Part shown: in pieces, positions 1 to 8,644 of the stretch
Layout of the letters: every line of letters begins with the position of its first letter
Numbering within the stretch: the stretch's first letter is position 1
Notes under the pieces: generated by a model
What the model was told of the DNA's origin: nothing
Databases searched by the model: none
The model's input: the letters and a program-made list of their open reading frames with translations, nothing else
Position numbers and translations under genes: made by a program
From: a virus
DNA length: 36,164 nucleotides
Reading direction: 5' to 3' (one strand)
IMG/VR virus record: IMGVR_UViG_3300020465_000051
Coordinates: 1-36,164 of that record

Positions 1-3000
1 GATTCTATACATTTTGTTAGTGCTTCTATGAGTAGTTCTCTTGAAACACGTACTTCATCTAGTATAGGATTTAAAGAAATAAATTTATTAAAAGAAGGTA
101 AATCGTTAGCAACAGGATCTATACGTGGAATCACTGAAGCTACCAGAATTAAAGCATTATTTTCTAGAGCTGATGTAAATACATTCGTACAACTTGCTAC
201 CGCAAGTAAGCAAGAATTTGTCGTTTCTGGTAGTAAACTTTTAGACTTATCAGGAACAACAAAGAAAATAGATATTGGTATTGATGATTCAACAACATCA
301 ATAACAGGTTCACTTTTACAATATACTGGTTCAAAATTTGAAGCAGATACAACTACATTTGAAGCTAATACAACTAATTTTATTGTAACAGGTTCAACTA
401 CTATATCAGGTTCTACTATAACTCTTAATGGAGGAAATATATATACAACAGGTTCCTTTAATGTTTCAGGTAAATCTAATTTAGTTGGAAATTTATTTGT
501 AACAGGAGCATTAATGGTTACAGAATCTGCAACTTTTGTTGGATTAGTAATGGCTTCAGGTTCAACTACTATATCAGGTTCATTAAATGTTATCTCAGGA
601 GAAGCTTGCCTTGAAAATACTTGTATAACTGGCTCTTTAGGAGTTAGTGGATCTGCAGAATTTACAGGCTCAGTTGCTTTTTCAAATACACCTACAATAC
701 CAACATTAGTTTATACATCAACAGGTAGCTTTACAGGTTCATATGCTGATCCTACTTCAACTATAGCAGCTGTAATAGGTCCAGGAACCGTAAATTATTC
801 AGATAATCCTACTGGATTTGCAGGATTTGGTACATGTGGAGATAATAGATTGTATCCTATAACCTCATACAATAATTTACCTTCAGAATATGTAGCTACA
901 GATCCAAATACTGTAGGCCCTTCATATTTTAATTATCAAAAATTATTTTATCAAACTAACCCATCAAAATCAGGAGGACCATCTTCTAATAGATTCCATT
1001 TCCAAAACTTTGCTGAAAAATCAGCAAGTTTAGCAGTATTTAATGGAGCTTATTCAGCAAGTGTACCATTTACATCTCTTGAACTTGGATCAATATCAAA
1101 TATAAATCCAGGATCAGTTACTCCAGGAACAAAAGGATTTGGTAGTACAATTATATTTACACAGAATAATAGTAATATGTGTAGACACTTCAATGCTAGA
1201 TTAGCAGGAGTAAGTACAGTAGCAACAGGTTCTGGTTCAATAACATTTGAAGTATCTCTTGATGGAAAAGAATCTTCATTTACTGAAATAATGAGGGTTA
1301 AAAATACAGGTTTAGGTATAGGTACAATTTCACCTACTCATAATTTACATGTTTCTCAATCAGGAACTAATGACCCAGTAAAAATTGAAAATCTACAAGC
1401 AGGTGGAACTAAATTTGTTACAATAGATGACAATGGAATATTAAAAACAGCAAATGCAGGTACATTAACAGCAAGTGGTTCAGTAGTAGTAACAGGATCC
1501 TTAACAGTTACTGGAACAGGTTCATTTGGTGCCTTAACTTTTACAGGTACAACTAGTTACTCAGGAAGTCTTTTACCTGCTACTGATAAAACATACGATT
1601 TAGGTTCAACTTCAAAACAATGGAAAAATGGACATATAACATCTGCTTCATTAGCTTGGATTTATCCTAAACCAGGAGTTAATTTACAAGTTTCAGGTGC
1701 TGTTACATTTATGAATAGTGTTACTTTTAGTACTAGCACAGTTTCGATGACATCAGCATCAATACAATATTTAAGTGCTTCAAGTCCAATAACAATAGGA
1801 GCTGCATTAGTACCAGATCAAGATAATGTACATAATTTAGGTTCTTCTACTTTAGAATATAAGGATTTATATCTTGATGGGGTAGGATATATAGATGCTT
1901 TAGGAGCAGCAGCAGAAGACACATCAATAGCTTACATAAAACAATTATCAGGATCATCTGCTAAACCTGCTATGACATCAAGTGTACATATTGTACCTGG
2001 TAATTCTAATAAATACAATTTAGGTTCATCTGTATTACAATGGAGAGATTTATATATACAGAATGTTGCTTATATAGACAATTTAGGAGCAGCAGCAGGA
2101 GATACAGCATTAGCTTTTATATCACATTTAACAGGATCCTCAGCTAAACCTGGATTAACAGCAAGTGTACACTTTGTACCAGGTACAGATAATTTATACG
2201 ATTTAGGTTCTCAATATTTAGAATGGAAAGATTTATACATTGATGGAACAGCTTATATAGATACATTTGATAATGTTAATACAACACACATAACAGCAAG
2301 TGGTAATATAAGTGCAAGTTACACATCAACTGGATCTTTTGGTAGATTAGAAACTAATACTATTAGTGTTGCTTCATTCTCTACTCTTAATGTTACAGGT
2401 CATATTACAGCTAGTAGCATAAGTGCAAGTACCGGAATTACAGGATCTAATTTATATATTGATGGTACTACTACTTTAGGAAATAAAGTTTCAGATACTC
2501 ATTTATTTGTTGGTCATGTAACTGCATCAAGTTACAATATAAGTGCAAGTGGATTAATTGCAAACACATTATCAGAAGGAGATACTACAAAAGGTTTAAC
2601 ATTAACTGGTAATATAACAGCAAGTAATAATATAAGTGCAAGTGGAGACTTAGAAATCAGAAATATAACATCTAGTGGAGATATATTAGCAATTAATATA
2701 AGTGCAAGTGGTGATATTTTTGCAAAAACAGGATCATTTGATTTTATTAAAACTGATAAATTTATAAATCATCAAGGTGATAGTAATACAACAATAGAAT
2801 TAGCTACAGATGATATAAACTTTAATGCTGGTGGAAAAGAATTCTTAAATATAAATGAACTTACTACTAATAGTAAATTTGAAATCAATAGAGGAAAACA
2901 AGATATAAATTTCCATTATCATTCAGTAAATACAACTGATTTTATTAAATTTGACGCTACATTAGATTCTATACAAATTAATGGACCAATAACAGCTAGT

Positions 3001-3444
3001 AAAGATCTTAAATTTAGTGCTGGTTCTACTATAATAGGTAATAAAAGAGAAGTAATTAAAAAAGCAACAGATTTACATGCACAAGTATCATCATCTGGAG
3101 CTTTACTAGTAAGATCACATTCAGCAGCAACTACATTATTTTTACCACCAGTAGCAGATAGTGCAGGTGTACAATTTACTATAATCACAGGTGATAATAA
3201 TGCACACATAATTTCACAATCTGTAGCATCAGCAGAAGGAGGAAAAATTTATGGTAACATAAGTTTTGTTAGTGGAGGTAATGATTTAATCACAGCAGGA
3301 GGTAGTGGATCTATAGGAGTATCTGCTAAACAGAAAATAACTTTATCTGGAACTAATGGTATAGGTCAGAAATTTGATTTTGTAGGAGACGGAACTAATT
3401 GGTATGTTACAGGTATTGCTAACCATGCTCCAACACTTGCTTAA
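1..3444 (+). CDS. Large modular tail/head fiber protein, 5'-partial
   Basis: The reading frame is open from base 1. The first ATG at 28 has no leader or promoter motif and sits in a Ser-rich stretch that looks internal, so the gene very probably starts upstream of the window. About 1147 codons are visible. The protein is rich in Thr/Ser/Gly with many short units of the type TGS, SGSLxV and GNISASG, as in trimeric phage fibers. It holds a GIGTxSPxxNLHV motif near base 1315, a 61-codon repeat (NLGS...W+DLYID) at 1834-2262, a HQGD...INGPITAS module near 2770-3000, and a C-terminal domain from about 3040 ending GDGTNWYV that is also found at the end of the 10929 gene. No intramolecular chaperone (peptidase S74) is visible. 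It probably recognises or binds cell-surface receptors; whether it sits on tail or head is unknown. Confidence 0.75.
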   Translation, partial: DSIHFVSASMSSSLETRTSSSIGFKEINLLKEGKSLATGSIRGITEATRIKALFSRADVNTFVQLATASKQEFVVSGSKLLDLSGTTKKIDIGIDDSTTSITGSLLQYTGSKFEADTTTFEANTTNFIVTGSTTISGSTITLNGGNIYTTGSFNVSGKSNLVGNLFVTGALMVTESATFVGLVMASGSTTISGSLNVISGEACLENTCITGSLGVSGSAEFTGSVAFSNTPTIPTLVYTSTGSFTGSYADPTSTIAAVIGPGTVNYSDNPTGFAGFGTCGDNRLYPITSYNNLPSEYVATDPNTVGPSYFNYQKLFYQTNPSKSGGPSSNRFHFQNFAEKSASLAVFNGAYSASVPFTSLELGSISNINPGSVTPGTKGFGSTIIFTQNNSNMCRHFNARLAGVSTVATGSGSITFEVSLDGKESSFTEIMRVKNTGLGIGTISPTHNLHVSQSGTNDPVKIENLQAGGTKFVTIDDNGILKTANAGTLTASGSVVVTGSLTVTGTGSFGALTFTGTTSYSGSLLPATDKTYDLGSTSKQWKNGHITSASLAWIYPKPGVNLQVSGAVTFMNSVTFSTSTVSMTSASIQYLSASSPITIGAALVPDQDNVHNLGSSTLEYKDLYLDGVGYIDALGAAAEDTSIAYIKQLSGSSAKPAMTSSVHIVPGNSNKYNLGSSVLQWRDLYIQNVAYIDNLGAAAGDTALAFISHLTGSSAKPGLTASVHFVPGTDNLYDLGSQYLEWKDLYIDGTAYIDTFDNVNTTHITASGNISASYTSTGSFGRLETNTISVASFSTLNVTGHITASSISASTGITGSNLYIDGTTTLGNKVSDTHLFVGHVTASSYNISASGLIANTLSEGDTTKGLTLTGNITASNNISASGDLEIRNITSSGDILAINISASGDIFAKTGSFDFIKTDKFINHQGDSNTTIELATDDINFNAGGKEFLNINELTTNSKFEINRGKQDINFHYHSVNTTDFIKFDATLDSIQINGPITASKDLKFSAGSTIIGNKREVIKKATDLHAQVSSSGALLVRSHSAATTLFLPPVADSAGVQFTIITGDNNAHIISQSVASAEGGKIYGNISFVSGGNDLITAGGSGSIGVSAKQKITLSGTNGIGQKFDFVGDGTNWYVTGIANHAPTLA
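1834..2262 (+). repeat. Tandem 61-codon repeat inside fiber gene
   Basis: Two full units and a partial third begin at 1834, 2017 and 2200, exactly 183 bases apart. Each starts with (N/D)LGS and has an aromatic residue followed by (K/R)DLY and YID. The first two also share LGAAA, and GSSAKP and a (S/A)SVH(I/F)VPG motif recur toward the unit ends. The same LGSxxxxW element occurs once more upstream near 1600 and several times in the fiber gene at 8645. The exact spacing indicates internal duplication of a folding unit of the fiber shaft. Confidence 0.8.
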
Positions 3445-3470
3445 GAATCCTTAAGCTAATTATCTTTTTT
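3439..3470 (+). terminator. Possible weak hairpin terminator after first fiber gene
   Basis: GCTTAAG (3439-3445) pairs with CTTAAGC (3450-3456) around a four-base loop and overlaps the stop codon. A T-run follows at 3465-3470, but eight bases after the stem, so termination efficiency is doubtful. It lies just before the promoter-like octamer at 3473. Confidence 0.4.
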
Positions 3471-3472
3471 CA

Positions 3473-3480
3473 TATTTATA
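3473..3480 (+). promoter_or_regulatory. Putative late promoter octamer before gene 13
   Basis: TATTTATA in the context TTTTCATATTTATAAC, 21 bases before the ATG at 3502. It is one of a family of near-identical elements found in almost all longer gaps of this window. Promoter function is inferred from position and repetition. Confidence 0.6.
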
Positions 3481-3501
3481 ACAGGATAAATCTATAATAC
3501 A

Positions 3502-4653
3502 ATGGCAAGAATACCTATATGGCCCGGTTCAAGTTCGTTTTTTCCAGGAGATACACCTTTTGGATTATATGATAATGATGAATCATTTCAAAATGATGCT
3601 ATAACTACAGCAACTTGGTGTGCACAAAGATTAGGATATCCTCTCGTAGATATTGAATTACAATCAGTTAATTTTTATACTTGTTTTGAAGAAGCTGTTA
3701 ATGAATATGGGGCTCAACTATATAATTTTCAAACTATTAATAGTTTCCATACATTAGAAGGTAACACAACAGGTTCAAATTATAATAATAAATTAATTAC
3801 TCCTAATTTAGGATCTACAATTAATATATCAGATCAATATGGAAATGAAACTTATGGAGGCGGTGGTAATTATGAATTAAAAACAGGTTCATTATCAGTT
3901 AAAGCAGCTCAACAAAGATATGATTTATTAACAGTAGCAGGATCTTCAATAAGTGGTTCAGATGACGTATATATTAAAAGAATATACCATTATGCCCCAT
4001 CAGCTATCAATAGATATTTTGACCCCTATGCAGGTACAGGTACAGGAATTCAATCATTAATGGAAGCTTTTGGATTTGGTAATTATTCACCAGGTGTAAA
4101 TTTTATGTTAATGCCTTTATATTTTGATGCTTTAAAACTTCAAGCAATTGAATTAAATGATCAAATAAGAAAATCAGCATATCATTTCCAAATAACTAAT
4201 AATAGATATTTAAAATTATTTCCTATTCCTCAAAGAGCAACAACTCTACATTTTGAATATGTTTTAAAAGCTTCAGCAACAAATCCAATTAGAAATACAG
4301 CTGATAATTTAATTACAGACATATCAAATGTACCATATACAACACCAACATATCAATATATTAATGAACCAGGTAAACAATGGATTAGAAAGTATACATT
4401 AGCATTAGCTAAAGAAATGTTAGGAGGAATTAGAGGTAAATATCAATCATTACCTATTCCTGGAGACACAACAACATTAGACTATAGTAGATTATTAGGT
4501 GAAGCTTCAAATGAAAAAACAACACTAATAACAGAATTAAAAGAATTATTAGAACAAACAACAAGAGTTAAACAACTTGAAAGACAAAATCAAGAAGCTG
4601 ATTTAACTCAACAAACATTTTATAAAGTTCCATACCCAATTTATATAGGATAA
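3502..4653 (+). CDS. 13: Neck protein, T4 gp13-like (head completion)
   Basis: 383 residues, compared with about 309 for T4 gp13. Two regions match the gp13 pattern as I know it. Near residues 40-75 is LGYPLVDIELQSVNFYTCFE followed by EAVNEYG, like the T4 LGAPIINVEL...YDCIQRALELYGEY segment. In the last third, WIRKYTLALAKEMLGGIRGK is followed by PGDTTTLDYSRLLGEA and a glutamate-rich helix, and the protein ends in a short P-x-YIG tail, like the T4 end. gp13 joins gp14 to close the filled head and form the collar to which the tail docks. The next genes (gp14- and gp15-like) support this. The start has an AT-rich leader without Shine-Dalgarno. The stop overlaps the next start by one base. Confidence 0.8.
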   Translation: MARIPIWPGSSSFFPGDTPFGLYDNDESFQNDAITTATWCAQRLGYPLVDIELQSVNFYTCFEEAVNEYGAQLYNFQTINSFHTLEGNTTGSNYNNKLITPNLGSTINISDQYGNETYGGGGNYELKTGSLSVKAAQQRYDLLTVAGSSISGSDDVYIKRIYHYAPSAINRYFDPYAGTGTGIQSLMEAFGFGNYSPGVNFMLMPLYFDALKLQAIELNDQIRKSAYHFQITNNRYLKLFPIPQRATTLHFEYVLKASATNPIRNTADNLITDISNVPYTTPTYQYINEPGKQWIRKYTLALAKEMLGGIRGKYQSLPIPGDTTTLDYSRLLGEASNEKTTLITELKELLEQTTRVKQLERQNQEADLTQQTFYKVPYPIYIG

Positions 4654-4988
4654 TGATAAAATTAAAAGATATATTAAATGAAGTATTAAATACTTATAAA
4701 ATAGAAGCAAATTTATTTACAGATAGAGATTTTAATATATCTGATATTTTAAATCAAATTAGAGCTGTAAGAAAAATAACTATTGTAAGTGTTGAAGATA
4801 TTCCTACAAATAAACCAGGAATAGAACATCATTTATTAAGGGTAAAATTTGTAACTAGAGGAGAACCTAAACAAGATTTAGAACAAATAAAAAAAGATAT
4901 ATTAAAATCAGATTTATCAAAAACAGATTTAAGAATACCAGGAGTTAAATCTTTGGTATTTAAACTAGAAACATTAAAAAGAATATAA
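4653..4988 (+). CDS. Small conserved-type protein of unknown function between neck genes
   Basis: 111 residues. It starts on the last base of the gene 13 stop codon (TAATG) and ends directly against the next ATG, so the genes are translationally coupled. The segment from about residue 30 alternates predicted helix and strand (DILNQIRAVRKITIVSVEDI, then HHLLRVKFVTRG, then a helix, then VKSLVFKLETLK), which suggests a ferredoxin-like alpha/beta sandwich. The N-terminal MIKLKDILNEV helix is amphipathic. I do not recognise a family. Its place suggests a neck/tail-completion accessory or assembly factor. Confidence 0.7.
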   Translation: MIKLKDILNEVLNTYKIEANLFTDRDFNISDILNQIRAVRKITIVSVEDIPTNKPGIEHHLLRVKFVTRGEPKQDLEQIKKDILKSDLSKTDLRIPGVKSLVFKLETLKRI

Positions 4989-5540
4989 ATGGCATTATTT
5001 GGAGGTCATAAAGATGTATCCCTATTTCAAACTTTGAATAGTGAACTTATAAAAGATATTATTCAAACAGAAGTTGCATATTATAAATTTGCTTTAGAAC
5101 AAACTAATGTAAATGTATATGGTGAAGCTCCAGGTAAAAATTATTATGAGCCATTAAAAATAGCATGTTTAATTAATAGAACAGATCAATCTTGGTCATC
5201 TGATCAATTTGGGTCTGATATTAACCAAATAATCCAATTTTCATTTTTAAAAGATGAACTTAAAGAAATAAATTTAATACCTGAAGTAGGGGATTTATTA
5301 CTTTTTAGAAATAATTTTTATGAAACAGATGGAAAAATTGAAAATCAATTAATATTAGGTAGAGATCCAGATTATGCTATTTCAACAGAAACAACAAATT
5401 TTGGAGATAGTTTTTCTATTATACTTAATGCTCATATTTCAAGAGTTGAAAAATTAAATTTAATACCTCTTAGAGAAGGAAAATACCCAAAAACAGTAAA
5501 AATAACAGGAGGTATAGCAAACCCAACAGAAGATTGTTAA
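4989..5540 (+). CDS. 14: Neck protein, T4 gp14-like
   Basis: 183 residues, shorter than T4 gp14 (about 256). The N-terminal part (LFGGHKDVSLFQTLNSELIK...) and the middle, with VNVYGEAPGKNYYEPLKIAC followed by an LIPEVGDLLLFRNNFYET segment and ILGRDPDY, follow the layout of gp14-type neck proteins: an early statement of a port/neck barrel with a 'project the field, then interface loop' region of beta strands. The assignment rests mainly on gene order between clear gp13- and gp15-like genes and on this general resemblance. It should form part of the head-tail connector collar. There is no gap to the preceding gene and one base to the next. Confidence 0.6.
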   Translation: MALFGGHKDVSLFQTLNSELIKDIIQTEVAYYKFALEQTNVNVYGEAPGKNYYEPLKIACLINRTDQSWSSDQFGSDINQIIQFSFLKDELKEINLIPEVGDLLLFRNNFYETDGKIENQLILGRDPDYAISTETTNFGDSFSIILNAHISRVEKLNLIPLREGKYPKTVKITGGIANPTEDC

Positions 5541-5541
5541 A

Positions 5542-6534
5542 ATGATAAATAAAAAACAAATAGATCCTAGAAAACCGATACCAGCAAGTGGTTATAATCG
5601 TTTAAGAGAAAATCTTAAATCAGGTTTTGCTGATGGATTTCCTGTTGAAAATTTTCCAAATCCTGATAATAGACCTAATATAAATAAAGCAAGAATAACT
5701 ACAAGAAAAGACGATAAAGTACAGGATATATCTATAGGTTTACAAGACCATGATGAAGCTATAATGTATTATTTTAATGAAGTTATAAAACCTTCAGTTA
5801 TTATAAATGGTAACAGAACTAAAGTTCCTGTAATTTATGGAGCTCCTGAAAGATGGAAAGGTGTTCAATTAGATGGTTTTTATAGAGATAAAGAGGGAAA
5901 AATACAAGTTCCTCTTATTATGTTTAAAAGAGATAGTGTTGAAAAAAGAAGAGATTTAGGAAATAAATTAGATGGTAATAATCCTCAATTATATTATACT
6001 TTTCAAGAAAAATATACTAAAAGAAATCAATACGATAATTTTTCTGTTTTACAAAATAGACAACCTCAAAAAGAATTTCATGCAGTTGTAGTACCTGATT
6101 TTATTAAATTATCATATTCTTGTATAATTTGGTGTGATTATATAGCTCAAATGAATAAACTAATTGAAATGATTAATTATACTTCAGATAGTTATTGGGG
6201 AGATCCAGAACGTTTTAAATTTAATGCAAAAATAGATACGTATAACAATACAACAGAAATAGCTCAAGGAGACAATAGAACTGTTAAAACTGATTTTGGT
6301 TTAACTCTTCAGGGATATTTAGTACCGGATAGCATTAATAAAGAATTGACTAAAAAACCACAGAAATTTTTTAGTAAATCTACTGTTGTGTTTAAAACAG
6401 AATTAGTAGTAGAACCTTCAGGGAAACCTTTAGATAGAGAAGCTGTTAGAAAAACAGCAGGTGCACAAAATATAAAACAAGAAGGAAAAGGTATTGGTTA
6501 TGATAAATTAGGAAAAAATAATAAGATAGGATAA
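5542..6534 (+). CDS. 15: Tail completion / sheath terminator, T4 gp15-like
   Basis: 330 residues (T4 gp15 is 272). It matches the gp15 pattern in order: NRTKVPVIYGAPERWKGVQL (T4: RVPITYASKEHF), a PLIMFKRDSVEKRRDLGNK segment (T4: LPRINLHLVDF), then VPDFIKLSYSCIIWCDYIAQ with MNKLIEMINY (T4: PSPIKMIYELSIFTRYEDDMFQIVEQI), and a late segment GLTLQGYLVPDSI (T4: SLTFEVNGWMYPP). gp15 caps the finished tube and sheath and makes the head-joining surface. The C-terminus is Lys/Gly-rich and probably flexible. One base separates it from the following fiber gene, so it is probably in the same operon as genes 13 and 14. Confidence 0.75.
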   Translation: MINKKQIDPRKPIPASGYNRLRENLKSGFADGFPVENFPNPDNRPNINKARITTRKDDKVQDISIGLQDHDEAIMYYFNEVIKPSVIINGNRTKVPVIYGAPERWKGVQLDGFYRDKEGKIQVPLIMFKRDSVEKRRDLGNKLDGNNPQLYYTFQEKYTKRNQYDNFSVLQNRQPQKEFHAVVVPDFIKLSYSCIIWCDYIAQMNKLIEMINYTSDSYWGDPERFKFNAKIDTYNNTTEIAQGDNRTVKTDFGLTLQGYLVPDSINKELTKKPQKFFSKSTVVFKTELVVEPSGKPLDREAVRKTAGAQNIKQEGKGIGYDKLGKNNKIG

Positions 6535-6535
6535 A

Positions 6536-8575
6536 ATGGCTAAAAAGACTAGATCAGTACTGAAATCATATTTTGAAACAGGAGATGTCCCTAATCAGGG
6601 ACAATATGTTAATCTTATAGATTCTTTTGTAACTCTTGAAGATTCAAGTACTCAAATAATTAAAGGTCCTTTAAGTGCCTCATCTATACTTTCAGCAACT
6701 AATGTATTTGCAGGGGCTTATAATTCTTATCTTGTACCTGCTGAAATAAGTCAATCTTATTGGGTTACAAGTTCTACTGAAAATACTTTATATAGAGAAG
6801 CAGGAAATATAGGTATAAATACTTCTAAAGCACCTAAAACATTAACTGTTCATGGTGATATAAGTGCAAGTGGTATTGTTTATGCAAGAAGATTTGAATC
6901 TAGTGGTTCAGGTAATTCTATTGATATTGTTGATAGTGTTGATATAACAGGTAATTTAACAGCAAGTGGTGATATAAGTGCAAGTGGAACTGGATCTTTT
7001 GGTAGTATAAATGTTACTTCTTTCCCAAATGTTCATTCATCTACCCACATTACATCTTCAGGTAATATAAGTGCAAGTGGTGCAGTAACAGCATCTGTAG
7101 GGCATTTTACAAAAATAATAAATGTTAATACAACTAATGTTACAGCAAGTGGTAAAGTAAGTGCAAGTGGTGATATAAGTACAACAAACTATTTTTTAGG
7201 TAATATTTCTTCTTCAAAAGGAATATTCATAAATATAACATCATCAGGTGATATAAGTTCAAGTAATACAATAAAAGGTCTAACTGGATCTTTTGAATTG
7301 ATAGGAGGCACTTTAACAACAGCAGCACAAACAAATGTAACTTCATTAGGTACATTAACAGGTTTAAATGTAAATAGCCACATAACAGCATCTGGAAATA
7401 TAAGTGCAAGTGGAAATGTGTATTCAGGATTTTTTGGAAGAGATGAGGGAGAAACTGAAGTAAAAGGAGATATTATAACTTTTACCTCAGATGCTAATCA
7501 ATTATTTAAATTTAGACAAGGTGCAACCCAAACATTTACAATAGGACCGGGATTAGGCTACATAACAGCATCTGGAAATGTAAGTGCAAGTGGAGATTTA
7601 GAAATAAGAAGTATTACATCTAGTAATTCCTTACTTACTTCAAATTATGTTAGTGCAAGTGAAATTAGAGTAAAAGGCAATATAACAGCTAGTGGTCATA
7701 TAAGTGGTTCAGGAACATCAACAGGTTCATTTGGAATGATAAGTACAGTTCCAATATATACTAGTTCATTTGGACAAATAAGTGCAAGTGGAACTATAAC
7801 TGCAACTGATTTTAAAAAGGGAACACTAGCAATTCCAAATATTTATAGCACTCCTGTAGCAAATCAATTAACTTATTGGAGAGATAATAATCAATTAACA
7901 GGAGTACCAGGCATGTTTATAGGAACTGGTACTATAGGAGCTATAACATCTAGTGGAGCTATTAGTTCAAGTAAAACTATAACAGGAAATTCAGGATCAT
8001 TTAATGCAGTTGAAGTAAAAGGAAATTTAACAGCAAGTGGAACTATTATAGCAAATAATTTTCAAACATCAGACGATAAAGTAATTCCAGAAATTCATGG
8101 TACTCCTGTTGCTACTCAATTAACATATTGGAAAGATGTAAATAAAATAAGCACTGTAACAGGTATTTCAATAGGACCTGGTTCTGTAGGAGCTATAACA
8201 GCAAGTGGTGATATAAGTTCAAGCCATTCATCTACAGGATCCTTTGGTAAAATTACAGCAAAAGGTCTTTTTGGAATAAGTAATGCAGGAGTTTCTCCTT
8301 TAAGAATAGAATCTAGTAATATTACTATTAGTGGAAGTATAAGTTCAAGTCATAATTTAACTATTAAAGATATTGTAGCACATAAAATTTCTTGTGCCGC
8401 TATAGAATCAACAGGAGGATTTATTTCTAATCTTAATGTAACACAAAACCTTAATGTTGTAGCAGGGAATAATGTAATATATTATGTAAATGAAACAAAT
8501 TCTTCATTAAATATAGCTTTAGGAACAACATATACTATAGCTGAAGGAGGAAGTATATCAATAATTAATGTTTAA
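6536..8575 (+). CDS. Fiber protein with LKSYFETGDxP N-terminal anchor
   Basis: 679 residues. The first 35 residues (MAKKTRSVLKSYFETGDVPN, then QGQYVNLIDSF) resemble a short N-terminal domain seen on many marine phage fibers, probably the virion-attachment part. The shaft holds a GINTSKAPKTLTV motif (a variant of GIGTxSPxxxLxV) and about a dozen ITASG/ISASG units. A paired motif (IYSTPVANQLTYWRDNNQLT near 7840 and IHGTPVATQLTYWKDVNKIS near 8090) marks an internal duplication of roughly 250 bases. The C-terminus (residues about 620-679) is beta-rich and unlike the other fibers. One base separates it from gene 15, so it is probably co-transcribed with the neck genes. Confidence 0.75.
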   Translation: MAKKTRSVLKSYFETGDVPNQGQYVNLIDSFVTLEDSSTQIIKGPLSASSILSATNVFAGAYNSYLVPAEISQSYWVTSSTENTLYREAGNIGINTSKAPKTLTVHGDISASGIVYARRFESSGSGNSIDIVDSVDITGNLTASGDISASGTGSFGSINVTSFPNVHSSTHITSSGNISASGAVTASVGHFTKIINVNTTNVTASGKVSASGDISTTNYFLGNISSSKGIFINITSSGDISSSNTIKGLTGSFELIGGTLTTAAQTNVTSLGTLTGLNVNSHITASGNISASGNVYSGFFGRDEGETEVKGDIITFTSDANQLFKFRQGATQTFTIGPGLGYITASGNVSASGDLEIRSITSSNSLLTSNYVSASEIRVKGNITASGHISGSGTSTGSFGMISTVPIYTSSFGQISASGTITATDFKKGTLAIPNIYSTPVANQLTYWRDNNQLTGVPGMFIGTGTIGAITSSGAISSSKTITGNSGSFNAVEVKGNLTASGTIIANNFQTSDDKVIPEIHGTPVATQLTYWKDVNKISTVTGISIGPGSVGAITASGDISSSHSSTGSFGKITAKGLFGISNAGVSPLRIESSNITISGSISSSHNLTIKDIVAHKISCAAIESTGGFISNLNVTQNLNVVAGNNVIYYVNETNSSLNIALGTTYTIAEGGSISIINV

Positions 8576-8620
8576 AATAAAATATTAACAAAAATAATAT
8601 ATGATTTTAAAAAAAAATTA

Positions 8621-8628
8621 TATTTATA
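8621..8628 (+). promoter_or_regulatory. Putative late promoter octamer before fiber gene 8645
   Basis: TATTTATA in TTATATTTATAATA, 16 bases before the ATG at 8645. This start is one of the few here with a Shine-Dalgarno-like GAGG (8637-8640), five to six bases before the ATG. Confidence 0.6.
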
Positions 8629-8644
8629 ATAAACACGAGGACAA

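Noticed and set aside
28-30. ATG at 28 as true start of the first gene
   Set aside because: The frame is open to the window edge, there is no leader or octamer, and the surrounding Ser-rich sequence looks like a continuous fiber shaft.
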